Shown here: positions 19,633 through 28,594 of the stretch, in pieces
Layout of the letters: every line of letters begins with the position of its first letter
Position numbering within the stretch: position 1 is the first letter of the stretch
Assembly (NCBI GenBank): GCA_028292265.1
Contig: JAQGMR010000015.1
Location: forward strand, 48,067-112,066
Reading direction: 5' to 3'
Source: Herminiimonas sp.
Lineage (GTDB): Bacteria > Pseudomonadota > Gammaproteobacteria > Burkholderiales > Burkholderiaceae_D
DNA: 64,000 nt
The notes under the pieces: model-generated
The model's database searches: none
What the model was told of the DNA's origin: nothing
Seen by the model: the letters and a program-made list of their open reading frames with translations, nothing else
Translations under genes and position numbers: made by a program

Positions 19633-21018
19633 ATGAACAATCGCGCCGATCCGCAAATAGATTCCCTCCGGGTACCCCCGCACTCCATCGAAGCCGAGCA
19701 GTCCGTGCTGGGTGGTTTGCTACTCGACAACGCCGCATGGGACCGCATTGCCGATTTCGTGCGGGAAGCGGATTTCTATCGCTATGACCATCGGATCATT
19801 TTTCAGCACATCGTCAAGCTGATCAACAATTCGCGCCCAGCCGACGTCATTACGGTCTTCGAATCCCTCACCAACGGCGGCAAGGCGGAGGAAGTTGGCG
19901 GACTGACGTACCTGAATTCCCTGGCACAAAATACGCCGTCCGCCGCCAACATCCGGCGCTATGCCGAAATCGTCCGTGACCGCGGCGTACTGCGAAAGCT
20001 GATCACCGTAGCGGACGAGATTTCCGGCCAGGCATTCAATCCTCAGGGCAAGGAAGTCAAGCAAATGCTTGACGAAGCTGAATCCCGGATTTTTGCCATT
20101 GCCGAGGAGGGCGCGCGCGGGGCGCAAGGATTCGTCGAGATCCAGCCGCTGTTAACCCAGGTCGTGGAACGGATCGACGAACTTTACAATCGCGATAACC
20201 AGAATGACATCACCGGCGTGCCGACCGGATTCGTTGATCTCGACCGCATGACTTCCGGGCTGCAACCGGGAGACCTCATCATCGTCGCGGGCCGGCCATC
20301 AATGGGCAAGACGGCGTTCTCGATCAACATCGGCGAGAACGTGGCGATTGAAAGCGGCTTGCCGGTCGCGGTTTTTTCAATGGAGATGGGCGGCACGCAG
20401 CTTGCAATGCGCATGCTGGGTTCGGTCGGACGGCTGGACCAGCATCGCCTGCGCACCGGCCGGCTGGTTGAAGAAGACTGGCCCCGCCTGACGCACGCCA
20501 TCCAGAAAATGAACGACGCCCAGTTGTATATCGACGAAACGCCGGCACTGAATTCGATTGAGCTGCGCGCACGTTCGCGCCGGCTTTCGCGACAGTGCGG
20601 CAAACTGGGACTGATCATCATCGACTATATCCAGTTGATGTCGGCCAATTCCGCAGGTGAGAACCGCGCTACCGAAATCTCAGAGATATCACGAAGCTTG
20701 AAAGGTCTTGCCAAAGAGTTGCACTGCCCCGTGATTGCGCTGTCGCAGCTGAACCGCTCGCTGGAACAACGTCCAAACAAGCGTCCGGTGATGTCCGACC
20801 TGCGTGAATCGGGCGCCATTGAGCAGGATGCCGACGTCATTCTGTTCATCTACCGCGATGAAGTCTACAACCCGGATTCTCCGGACAAGGGTACGGCCGA
20901 AATCATTATTGGCAAGCAGCGTAATGGTCCGATCGGCGCTGTCCGTATGACATTCATGGGCCAGTACACGAAATTCGACAACTACATGGGCAACGCGCCT
21001 GCCTACGGGGGCGACTAA
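19633..21018 (+). CDS. dnaB: Replicative DNA helicase DnaB
   Basis: A 461-residue hexameric helicase that unwinds the fork and binds primase. The N-terminal domain (PPHSIEAEQSVLGGLLLDN) is followed by the RecA-like motor with Walker A GRPSMGKTAF, Walker B LGLIIIDYIQLM and the DnaB signature SRSLKGLAKELHCPVIALSQLNR with RSLEQRPNKRPVMSDLRESG. No intein or insertion is seen. The frame is open 57 codons upstream, but MNNRADPQIDSLRVPPH is the family start. Confidence 0.97.
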   Translation: MNNRADPQIDSLRVPPHSIEAEQSVLGGLLLDNAAWDRIADFVREADFYRYDHRIIFQHIVKLINNSRPADVITVFESLTNGGKAEEVGGLTYLNSLAQNTPSAANIRRYAEIVRDRGVLRKLITVADEISGQAFNPQGKEVKQMLDEAESRIFAIAEEGARGAQGFVEIQPLLTQVVERIDELYNRDNQNDITGVPTGFVDLDRMTSGLQPGDLIIVAGRPSMGKTAFSINIGENVAIESGLPVAVFSMEMGGTQLAMRMLGSVGRLDQHRLRTGRLVEEDWPRLTHAIQKMNDAQLYIDETPALNSIELRARSRRLSRQCGKLGLIIIDYIQLMSANSAGENRATEISEISRSLKGLAKELHCPVIALSQLNRSLEQRPNKRPVMSDLRESGAIEQDADVILFIYRDEVYNPDSPDKGTAEIIIGKQRNGPIGAVRMTFMGQYTKFDNYMGNAPAYGGD

Positions 21019-21141
21019 GTCCTGCAGGCGGCGTTGGTTGGGCGAGTCGAAACCTGCCCGGAATTCGGGCCGGGATGCACAAGCGATTCAGTGGCAGAGC
21101 TGTGAAACGGATCAGATAACGAAAACGGAAGAGGTCACATC

Positions 21142-21768
21142 ATGTTCGGACGCCTAATGCCCACTGAGGGCAAATTTTTTGAGTTGTTCACCCAGCATGC
21201 GGAACTATGCGTGAAGGGCGCCAAGGAAATGGTCGCACTCATGACCAACTTCGACGACCTGGAGCATCGGGTCCATGCGATCGAAGGCATCGAGAAGCAG
21301 GCGGACAAGGTGACGCACAACACGCTTGAGTTGCTGCACAAGACCTTCATAACACCACTGGACCGGGACGACATCCATCAGCTGATTACGCGCATGGATG
21401 ACATTCTTGACCTGCTGGAAGACGCCGCGCAAACCATTTCGCTCTACGACATCAAGGCCATCACGCCTGAGTCGAAACGACTGGCGGAACTGTGCCTGTC
21501 CTGCACCGAAAAAGTCATGGCGGCGGTAGGCCTGCTCCACAACATGGACAACTCGCGCGAGATACTCACCATTTGCGCCGAGATCGACCGCCTTGAATCT
21601 GACGCCGACCATGTCATGCGCGCTGCAATGTCCAAGCTGTTCCGCGACGAGCCTGACGTTCGGACCCTGATCAAGCTGAAGGCCATCTATGAAATTCTTG
21701 AAACCGTGACGGACCGCTGCGAGGACGTCGCCAACATCCTGGAAGGTATCATCGTCGAAAATGCGTGA
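21142..21768 (+). CDS. DUF47/PhoU-like phosphate transport accessory protein
   Basis: A 208-residue all-helical protein of the DUF47 (Pit accessory, PhoU-related) family, with MPTEGKFFELFTQHAELCVK at the start and regularly spaced acidic residues (DDIHQLITRMDDILDLLEDA). Such proteins are nearly always encoded beside Pit transporters and are thought to modulate phosphate uptake. Here a pit gene follows 43 bases downstream. Confidence 0.92.
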   Translation: MFGRLMPTEGKFFELFTQHAELCVKGAKEMVALMTNFDDLEHRVHAIEGIEKQADKVTHNTLELLHKTFITPLDRDDIHQLITRMDDILDLLEDAAQTISLYDIKAITPESKRLAELCLSCTEKVMAAVGLLHNMDNSREILTICAEIDRLESDADHVMRAAMSKLFRDEPDVRTLIKLKAIYEILETVTDRCEDVANILEGIIVENA

Positions 21769-21770
21769 GT

Positions 21771-21804
21771 AAAAAGAAAAAAGAAAAAAGAAAAAAGAAA
21801 AAAG
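21771..21804. repeat. Heptamer tandem repeat (GAAAAAA) between the DUF47 and pit genes
   Basis: Four exact GAAAAAA units (21776-21803) plus a partial AAAAA unit before them fill the gap between the two genes and sit directly upstream of the pit start. The tract contains no T or C. It is the only A-rich simple repeat of this kind in the window. Confidence 0.9.
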
Positions 21805-21811
21805 ACAGAAC

Positions 21812-22819
21812 ATGCATACCTTCCACATCAGTATTTATCTGCTCGTTTTCCTTGTAGTGCTAGCGTTGCTGTTTGATTTCATGAACGGTTTTCATGACGC
21901 CGCCAATGCGATCGCGACAGTCGTTTCAACCGGCGTTCTCAAGCCGCAGACCGCGGTCGCCATGGCCGCGGTTTTCAACTTCGTTGCAATCGCGGTGTTC
22001 CATTTGAAGGTGGCAACGACGGTGGGGAAGGGCACTGTCGACCCTGCAATCGTGGACCAGTACGTTATTTTCGGCGCCCTGGTCGGTGCCATTTTCTGGA
22101 ACCTCGTCACCTGGTATTACGGCATCCCGTCTTCCTCATCACACGCATTGATCGGCGGCCTTGTCGGCGCTGCGGTGGCGAAGGCCGGCACGGGCTCCCT
22201 GGTTGCAACCGGGCTGGGCAAGACGATTCTCTTTATCGTTTTGTCGCCGCTGCTCGGGTTCATATTCGGCTCCATCATGATGCTTATGGTGTCGTGGATA
22301 TTCGTACGGTCAACTCCGCGCCGCGTCGATAAGTGGTTCCGGCGCGCGCAATTGGTTTCCGCATCGATGTACAGCCTCGGCCACGGCGGTAACGATGCAC
22401 AGAAAACCATGGGCATCATCTGGATGCTGTTGATTGGCGGCGGCTATTCCAGCGCCACGGAAGACCTTCCAATCTGGGTTGTCATATGTTGCTATACCGC
22501 GATCAGCCTTGGCACACTCTTTGGCGGCTGGCGTATCGTAAAAACCATGGGCCAAAGGATCACGAAGCTGAAGCCGGTCGGCGGCTTTTGCGCGGAAACC
22601 GGCGGCGCCATTACGCTTTTCGTCGCGACGTGGCTCGGTGTGCCGGTGTCAACCACACACACCATCACTGGCGCCATCGTCGGGGTGGGTGCGGCGAAGA
22701 AAATGTCGGCGGTGCGATGGGGCGTTGCCGGCAATATCGTCTGGGCATGGATCTTCACGATTCCAGCCTCTGCGTTTATGGCGGCGATTGCATGGTGGAT
22801 CGGCACGCAGTTGCTATGA
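21812..22819 (+). CDS. pit: Low-affinity inorganic phosphate transporter (Pit family)
   Basis: A 335-residue inner-membrane permease with about ten membrane segments. Both signature repeats of the family are visible: FDFMNGFHDAANAIATVVST near the N-terminus and SMYSLGHGGNDAQKTMGII in the second half. It takes up metal-phosphate complexes driven by protons. There is no clear Shine-Dalgarno site; the purine-rich GAAAAAA repeat precedes the ATG. It ends before a bidirectional terminator shared with phoH. Confidence 0.94.
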   Translation: MHTFHISIYLLVFLVVLALLFDFMNGFHDAANAIATVVSTGVLKPQTAVAMAAVFNFVAIAVFHLKVATTVGKGTVDPAIVDQYVIFGALVGAIFWNLVTWYYGIPSSSSHALIGGLVGAAVAKAGTGSLVATGLGKTILFIVLSPLLGFIFGSIMMLMVSWIFVRSTPRRVDKWFRRAQLVSASMYSLGHGGNDAQKTMGIIWMLLIGGGYSSATEDLPIWVVICCYTAISLGTLFGGWRIVKTMGQRITKLKPVGGFCAETGGAITLFVATWLGVPVSTTHTITGAIVGVGAAKKMSAVRWGVAGNIVWAWIFTIPASAFMAAIAWWIGTQLL

Positions 22820-22937
22820 TGGGCACTAAGTCGCGATAACTGGAAGCGAGTCTCTTGAACCTGCGCGGACTCGGTATGGCGGGGAAGTGCGGCACGCAGC
22901 GGTTCGCAACGCCATCGCCGCCGCACCGGACGAAAAA

Positions 22938-22972
22938 AAAGCCTGCCACGGAATTTCCGGGGCAGGCTTTTT
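22938..22972. terminator. Bidirectional terminator between pit and phoH
   Basis: A hairpin GCCTGCC...GGCAGGC (22941-22967) with an inner stem CGGA/TCCG is flanked by A8 on the left and T5 on the right, so it can end transcription from both convergent genes. Confidence 0.88.
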
Positions 22973-22986
22973 AGTTGGTGTTTCAG

Positions 22987-24681
22987 TTAAAGAACGTCGG
23001 TCGCATGATCCGCCAGACGCGAGCGTTCGCCGCGCGCCAGCGTCACATGCCCACTGTGAGACCATCCCTTGAATCGATCTACCACGTAGGTCAGCCCGCT
23101 TGAGCCTTCGGTCAAGTACGGCGTATCGATCTGCGCGATATTGCCAAGGCAGACGATCTTGGTACCAGGCCCGGCGCGCGTCACCATCGTCTTGATCTGC
23201 TTCGGCGTCAGGTTTTGCGCCTCGTCCACGATCAGGTATTTGTTGACGAAGGTACGGCCCCGCATGAAGTTCAGCGACTTGATCTTGATACGCGAGCGGA
23301 TCAGGTCCTGAGTCGCCGCGCGGCCCCATTCGCCGGCGTCGGAGTCCGACTTGTTGAGCACCTCCAGGTTGTCATCGAAGGCGCCCATCCATGGCGACAT
23401 CTTTTCTTCCTCGGTACCAGGCAGAAAACCGATGTCCTCGCCAACCGGCACGGTGACACGGGTAACGATGATTTCATTGTAGGTCTTGGTCTCCAGCACC
23501 TGCGCCAGGCCTGCCGCAAGAGCCAGCAGGGTCTTGCCGGTGCCAGCCTGGCCCAGGAGCGTCACGAAATCGCATTCTGGATCCATCAGCAGGTTCAGCG
23601 CGAAGTTCTGTTCCCGGTTACGCGCCGTCACGCCCCATACGCCATTTTTTGCATGGGCATAGTCGCGCAGTGTTCGCAGTACGGCAGTCTTGCCGTTGAT
23701 CTGCGTGACGATGCCATAGAAAGACGGCTCGCCGTTGGCAGGTTCCATGAACACGAATTGATGCACCAGTAGCGACGGCACCAACGGCCCGCTTACGCGA
23801 TAGAAGGTGTAGCCGGTGCCGTGCTTGTTTTCCTGCCACGACTCCATGCCCTTGCCGTGCTTGATCCAGAAGTCGTCGGGAAGCTGCGTGATGCCGCTGT
23901 AAAGCAGGTCGGTATCTTCCAGGACGTGGTCATTGAAATACTCTTCGGCCGGCAATCCAAGCGCCCGCGCCTTGATGCGCATGTTGATATCCTTGGACAC
24001 CAGCACGATGGCGCGGCCTGGATACTGTTCGCCAAGTGCGCGGACAACACCGAGAATCTGGTTGTCCGCCTTGCCGGCCGGCAGGCCAAGCGGAAGCTCG
24101 CTGTGCTGCAAACGCGTCTGAAAAAAGAGACGGCCGCGTGCATCCTTGTTCCCAAGCCGCGAGAGTGGAATTCCGTCGTCAATTTCACCGTCAGTGGCGT
24201 CGGCAACAAGTGCGTCCAATGATCGCGATACCTGGCGCGCATTGCGCGCCACTTCTGACATGCCTCTCTTGTGATTGTCCAGTTCTTCGAGCGTCATCAT
24301 CGGCAGGTAGACGTCGTGCTCTGCGAAGCGAAACAGCGAGGTAGGGTCGTGCATCAAGACGTTGGTGTCGAGCACGAACAGCTTCTTAATGCCGGCAACG
24401 TCGGCCGCCCGGCTTGCGCTGGACTTGGACCGCAACTCCACTGCCTTGAGCGGCTTGGTGGCGACTGGCTTCGCCTCGGGAGCTTTTTCCGGGGTCCGAC
24501 CCCGGTTGAGTGGCACCGCTTCCAGACGTGCCGGAGCGACAGGCGCCGTGGCCACGTCCGCTGAAGCGGCGGGTTCCAGCAGTGTTATGGCGGGCTTCAC
24601 AGCCTTGCCTTTTTCCGCCTTTGGATAATCGCTTGGTGAGAGCAGCGTAGCAGGCTTGGCAGGCAATTTCGGCAGGGGCAT
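22987..24681 (-). CDS. PhoH-family protein with PIN domain (PhoH2 type)
   Basis: A 564-residue protein. After a Pro/Ala/Lys-rich leader of about 85 residues comes a PIN nuclease domain (LFVLDTNVLMHDPTSL with acidic sites) and then a PhoH ATPase domain with Walker A GQAGTGKTLL and Walker B LIVDEAQNLTP. PIN-PhoH fusions are RNA helicase/ribonuclease enzymes. The start MPLPKLPAK at 24681 has GAGG 8 bases upstream; the open frame beyond it is not family-like. It lies downstream of the peroxiredoxin gene in the same direction, separated by a terminator-like hairpin. Confidence 0.92.
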   Translation of the reverse strand: MPLPKLPAKPATLLSPSDYPKAEKGKAVKPAITLLEPAASADVATAPVAPARLEAVPLNRGRTPEKAPEAKPVATKPLKAVELRSKSSASRAADVAGIKKLFVLDTNVLMHDPTSLFRFAEHDVYLPMMTLEELDNHKRGMSEVARNARQVSRSLDALVADATDGEIDDGIPLSRLGNKDARGRLFFQTRLQHSELPLGLPAGKADNQILGVVRALGEQYPGRAIVLVSKDINMRIKARALGLPAEEYFNDHVLEDTDLLYSGITQLPDDFWIKHGKGMESWQENKHGTGYTFYRVSGPLVPSLLVHQFVFMEPANGEPSFYGIVTQINGKTAVLRTLRDYAHAKNGVWGVTARNREQNFALNLLMDPECDFVTLLGQAGTGKTLLALAAGLAQVLETKTYNEIIVTRVTVPVGEDIGFLPGTEEEKMSPWMGAFDDNLEVLNKSDSDAGEWGRAATQDLIRSRIKIKSLNFMRGRTFVNKYLIVDEAQNLTPKQIKTMVTRAGPGTKIVCLGNIAQIDTPYLTEGSSGLTYVVDRFKGWSHSGHVTLARGERSRLADHATDVL

Positions 24682-24788
24682 CAGGACCTCATTCGGTGGA
24701 TGGTACAGCGAGGGACGGACATGGAAAATCGACGAAGGGGCCAGCAAAGCGCGGAGACGATAGCGGTGACAACCGGACGGCAAAAATG

Positions 24789-24840
24789 CAAAAAGCCGTT
24801 GTGGAAAAGGCGAAACACCTTTTCTTCAAACGGCTTTGTA
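24789..24840 (-). terminator. Terminator after the peroxiredoxin gene
   Basis: On the minus strand AAAGCCGTTTG... pairs with ...AACGGCTTTTTG, with an inner stem GAAAAGG/CCTTTTC and T-runs after it. It lies about 90 bases after the peroxiredoxin stop. Confidence 0.75.
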
Positions 24841-24925
24841 AAGATGACTCTGTATAGATTCAATGTGTTGAGCGAAATTTACTCAGTTACTTTGCCTTGG
24901 CAGCGCACTCAAAAACGCCAGTTCG

Positions 24926-25453
24926 CTAGCCCATGGCTTTTGCAAATTCGAGCACTTCATCAACATGCCCGGGCACTTTCACTCCACGCCATTCTTTCAC
25001 CAACCTGCGCGACCCGTCAATCACAAAGGTAGCACGATCAACGCCACGTACCTTCTTTCCATACATATTCTTTATTTTCATTACGCCGAACATGTTGCAA
25101 AGCTGTTCCTCCGGGTCTGAAATCAGCTCAAACGGCATCTCCAGCTTTTCGCGGAAGCCTTCGTGGGAGCGCAGGCTGTCGCGGCTTACGCCGAAAATCT
25201 CCGTATTTGCTTGCTGGAACTCCGGGTAAAGCTCCCGGAAGCGAATTCCCTCTGTGGTGCAACCGGGGGTATTGTCTTTCGGATAAAAATAGATCACCAC
25301 CTTCTTGCCGTCGTAATCCGACAGCCGGAAAGTCTTGTCGCTCGTCATGGCGGCCGAGAACTCGGGAACGGTTTCATCCAGCGCTACAGGCGTTTCCACC
25401 ACAATGTTCTCCCGATCTGTCACCTGGATATCGTCTGTTTCCGACAATTGCAC
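24926..25453 (-). CDS. Peroxiredoxin, PrxQ/Bcp family
   Basis: A 175-residue thiol peroxidase with a thioredoxin fold (FRLSDYDGKKVVIYFYPKDN). The peroxidatic cysteine is in TPGCTTEG. The cysteine five residues later that serves as resolving residue in E. coli Bcp is absent (GIRFREL instead of a Cys-containing segment); a further cysteine occurs in EEQLCNMFGV. It is therefore a one-Cys or atypical PrxQ. A roughly 25-residue N-terminal extension before VALDETVPEFSA is unusual for the family and has no signal peptide. It is a neighbour of phoH. Confidence 0.9.
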   Translation of the reverse strand: MQLSETDDIQVTDRENIVVETPVALDETVPEFSAAMTSDKTFRLSDYDGKKVVIYFYPKDNTPGCTTEGIRFRELYPEFQQANTEIFGVSRDSLRSHEGFREKLEMPFELISDPEEQLCNMFGVMKIKNMYGKKVRGVDRATFVIDGSRRLVKEWRGVKVPGHVDEVLEFAKAMG

Positions 25454-25594
25454 GTTACACCTCCGTTATGCCGCGTTGTTGTTGAGCCCCGCATCGCGGC
25501 CCGGGGCTCAACACTAATGTTCGTACCAGTTATAGCAACAGCCGTACCCGACTGACCAAAAGCCAGTTGGCACCGCAGAAGCCGCGCGTTTGCG

Positions 25595-26527
25595 TCACTG
25601 CACAACGACTTCGCCGGAGCGGCCTGGCAGTTCGCCCCATGTCAATGGGACCTCAGGAAGCGGGGTGTCCTTTACGCTCTGGTAATACTGAGCCATGGAC
25701 GCAAAGGTGTAACCTTGGGCTTTCCATCCCGACAGTAGTTGTTCAAATATGGGGGCGAGCTTCTGCCCTTCAAGTTCCGCGTGCAAGGTAAAGACATGGT
25801 CACGCGGCTTGGCCGTCAATGTCAGCACCTTCTCCGCAATATTGGCGAGCCCGATCATCTCACCGCCGATGGTCCTGCCGAGAAGTTCGTCCAGCGTCGG
25901 CAAGGTGGTCGGCAACTGTACGCACGACAGCACCGCGCTACCGACTCTCAGGCGGCAGGGGCCGACTGCCGGATCCGCCAGTTCGCCGGTTTCTGTCAGG
26001 CGCGCCCGCCCGTCGGAGGCGTATCGCATGCCGAATGCGTCAAGCTGGGCAAACGCCGCCTCGTTCATCTGCCAGCCTGCGGCGCCATGCGTGAGCGGCG
26101 CTACACCGAAAATGCCGGAAAAACGTTCAAACGCGCGTCGCATCTGCCGCTGCGTCCAGGCCGGGTCGCGATGACGCACATTGTCCTGCCAGAGCACATG
26201 GTCCCAGGTATGAATGCCGCACTCGAAGCCGGCCGATTGCACGGCCCGCATCTGCTCGGCGCAGCCGCCGATGTCGGGCGCTGGCAAAAGCACCCCATAC
26301 ATCAGTGTCTTGAGGCCGTAATGCTCCAGAACCGATGTACGCGACACCTTCTGGAAGAAACCGGGCCGAAAAGCCCGACGCAGCGCCCAGCCGGTATGGT
26401 CTTTTCCGAGCGAGAAAAGAAAGCTCGCGTTGGCCTGATGCCGCTGCAGCAGTCGAACCAGGTTCGGTACGCCTTCCCGCGTGCCACGCCAGGTGTCGAC
26501 GTCGATCTTTAGCGTAAGCAGCGGCAC
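25595..26527 (-). CDS. arnD: 4-deoxy-4-formamido-L-arabinose-phosphoundecaprenol deformylase ArnD
   Basis: A 310-residue NodB-like polysaccharide deacetylase that removes the formyl group from undecaprenyl-linked formamido-arabinose in the inner membrane. The metal-site motifs are modified as in ArnD: LKIDVDTWRGTREGVPNL at the N-terminus and CGIHTWDHVLWQDN. The start is a GTG at 26527, 3 bases after the stop of the upstream arn gene, so the two are translated together. It is the last gene of the arn series. Confidence 0.92.
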   Translation of the reverse strand: MPLLTLKIDVDTWRGTREGVPNLVRLLQRHQANASFLFSLGKDHTGWALRRAFRPGFFQKVSRTSVLEHYGLKTLMYGVLLPAPDIGGCAEQMRAVQSAGFECGIHTWDHVLWQDNVRHRDPAWTQRQMRRAFERFSGIFGVAPLTHGAAGWQMNEAAFAQLDAFGMRYASDGRARLTETGELADPAVGPCRLRVGSAVLSCVQLPTTLPTLDELLGRTIGGEMIGLANIAEKVLTLTAKPRDHVFTLHAELEGQKLAPIFEQLLSGWKAQGYTFASMAQYYQSVKDTPLPEVPLTWGELPGRSGEVVVQ

Positions 26528-26530
26528 CCG

Positions 26531-27583
26531 TCAGTCCATCAACGCTCTGGCCGCGCCAACCTGGCCACGATAGGCGTCGAAGATATTGCGCAGGGTATCG
26601 GGCATTGTTGTGGTCGGATTCCACGCCAGTTCTTCGCAGGTGGCGGAGATCTTCGGTACGCGGTTCTGGACGTCCTGGTAGCCGCTGCCGTAGTACTTCG
26701 CAGACGTCGTTTCAACCAGCTTCACTTTCTTGGCTGACTCCGCATACTCCGGATATTCCTCCGCCAACTTCAGCATCATGGTGGCGAGTTCGCGAATGGA
26801 GAAGTTGTTGAGCGGATTGCCGATGTTATAAATTTTGCCCGTGGCGATGCCGTCCTTGTTCGCGATGATCTTGATCAGCGCGTCGATCCCGTCATCGATA
26901 TAGGTGAAGGCGCGCTTCTGGCTTCCACCATCAACGAGGGAGATGTTCTCACCGCGGACGATGTGCCCGAAGAACTGGGTCACGACGCGCGAACTGCCTT
27001 CTTTCGGCGTATGGATCGAATCAAGCCCGGCGCCGATCCAGTTGAACGGCCGGAACAGCGTGAAGTTGAGGCCTTGCATGCCGTAGCCCCAAATCACGCG
27101 ATCCATCAGTTGCTTGGCGCACGAGTAAATCCAGCGCGGCTTGTTGATCGGGCCGCAAACCAGCTCCGACGCTTCGGGGTCAAATTCCTCGTCGTGGCAC
27201 ATACCATACACTTCCGAGGTCGACGGGAAGACAAGGTGCTTGCCGTACTTCGCCGCGGAACGGACGATCGGCAGGTTCGCCTCGAAGTCCAGTTCAAACA
27301 CGCGCAGCGGTTCCTTGACGTAGGTGGATGGGGTTGCGATCGCGACCAGCGGCAGAATGACGTCGCACTTCTTGACGTGATACTCAACCCATTCGCGGTT
27401 GATCGTGATGTCGCCTTCGAAAAAGTGCATGCGTGCCTTGAAGGCCGGGTCGTCCAGCAGGTCGTTGATGCGATCCGTCTGCATGTCCATGCCGTAGACG
27501 TGCCAGTCCGTCGTCTCGAGAATGCGTTTGGAGAGGTGATGGCCAATGAAGCCGTTGACGCCGAGAATGAGGACTTTTTTCAT
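26531..27583 (-). CDS. arnA: UDP-glucuronate decarboxylase/dehydrogenase, stand-alone ArnA C-terminal domain
   Basis: A 350-residue short-chain dehydrogenase/epimerase fold protein matching the C-terminal half of E. coli ArnA. It oxidises UDP-glucuronate and decarboxylates it to the UDP-4-keto-pentose. The NAD site is LGVNGFIGHHLSKRI, the catalytic Y-x3-K lies in IYSCAKQLMDRVIW, and LFRPFNWIGAGLDSI is the ArnA signature. The formyltransferase half is encoded separately 96 bases upstream. It is followed closely by arnD. Confidence 0.92.
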   Translation of the reverse strand: MKKVLILGVNGFIGHHLSKRILETTDWHVYGMDMQTDRINDLLDDPAFKARMHFFEGDITINREWVEYHVKKCDVILPLVAIATPSTYVKEPLRVFELDFEANLPIVRSAAKYGKHLVFPSTSEVYGMCHDEEFDPEASELVCGPINKPRWIYSCAKQLMDRVIWGYGMQGLNFTLFRPFNWIGAGLDSIHTPKEGSSRVVTQFFGHIVRGENISLVDGGSQKRAFTYIDDGIDALIKIIANKDGIATGKIYNIGNPLNNFSIRELATMMLKLAEEYPEYAESAKKVKLVETTSAKYYGSGYQDVQNRVPKISATCEELAWNPTTTMPDTLRNIFDAYRGQVGAARALMD

Positions 27584-27679
27584 GTTTGTTGTGCTGGTCG
27601 AATGTGGTTGTCGGGAGCCAACCGGGTTGAATAATTTGGCGTCGGCCGTGAAGGAGGTCGGCGGGCGGCCCCTGCGTCG

Positions 27680-28594
27680 CTACAGTGCGTTGCGGGAGCC
27701 TGCCAGCAGGCTGCGCAGTCCAGCCGGAGTCACGACCGTGCCATCGACTTGCAACTCGCTGATTCGTAAGGCGTAGCGGTCGCCGCAAACGCCGAGCATG
27801 CAATTATCCACTACTGCCAGGCCTGGCGGCAAATCGCGTGTCTTTCCGATATCAAGGCGCGCTTTCCCTAGCACCAGCCTGTGGTTGCCGATGACGGTCC
27901 AGGCGCCCGGGTAAGGCGGCGCGACTGCCCGATGCAGGTTATAGACTTCCTGTGCCGGCCTCGACCAGTCGATGCGGCCATCTTCAGGCTTGCGCCCACC
28001 GAAATAGCTGCCCTTTGACAGGTCATTGGGCATGCGCGGCGTGCGGCCCGCAAGCATCTCCGGCAGAACGCGCCAGAGTGTCTGCTCGGCCGCCACGGTC
28101 AGCTTGCCGAAGACCAGATAAGCCGTATCGTCCGGAAGAATCGGCACAGAGGTTTGCGCGATGATGTCGCCGGCATCCGGCTTGACGGTCATTTCATGCA
28201 GCGTCGCACCTGTCTCGGTTTCTCCGTGCAGTACAGCCCAGTTGACCGGGACTCGACCCCGGTATTTTGGCAGTAGCGAGCCATGCAGATTGAACGCCCC
28301 GCGCGGCGCAACCTGCAGCATCGCGGCTGGCAGCATGTTGCGGTAATAGAAGCTGAACAGGAAGTCCGGACGAGCCGACTCAACCTGCTTTTGCAGTAAC
28401 GCGCTCGATGCATTCGCCGGGGTAATGAAAGGGATATTCTTTTCGCGGCACAGGTCAGCAACCGATTCGAACCAGATGGTTTCGGAAGGGTTGTCCTCAT
28501 GTGTCACAACCAGGGGAATCTCGATGCCACGCGCCAGCAGAACCAGAATGCAACGCACGCCGACGTTGTGGTAGGCGAAGACGACTGCACGCAT
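27680..28594 (-). CDS. arnA: UDP-Ara4N formyltransferase, stand-alone ArnA N-terminal domain
   Basis: A 304-residue formyltransferase matching the N-terminal half of ArnA. It uses 10-formyltetrahydrofolate to formylate UDP-4-amino-4-deoxy-L-arabinose. The catalytic asparagine and histidine lie in FNLHGSLLPKYRGRVPVNWA, and the aspartate in MTVKPDAGDIIAQ. A C-terminal OB-like domain follows. Its ATG shares one base with the arnC stop (both at 28594), so it is translationally coupled. Confidence 0.92.
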   Translation of the reverse strand: MRAVVFAYHNVGVRCILVLLARGIEIPLVVTHEDNPSETIWFESVADLCREKNIPFITPANASSALLQKQVESARPDFLFSFYYRNMLPAAMLQVAPRGAFNLHGSLLPKYRGRVPVNWAVLHGETETGATLHEMTVKPDAGDIIAQTSVPILPDDTAYLVFGKLTVAAEQTLWRVLPEMLAGRTPRMPNDLSKGSYFGGRKPEDGRIDWSRPAQEVYNLHRAVAPPYPGAWTVIGNHRLVLGKARLDIGKTRDLPPGLAVVDNCMLGVCGDRYALRISELQVDGTVVTPAGLRSLLAGSRNAL

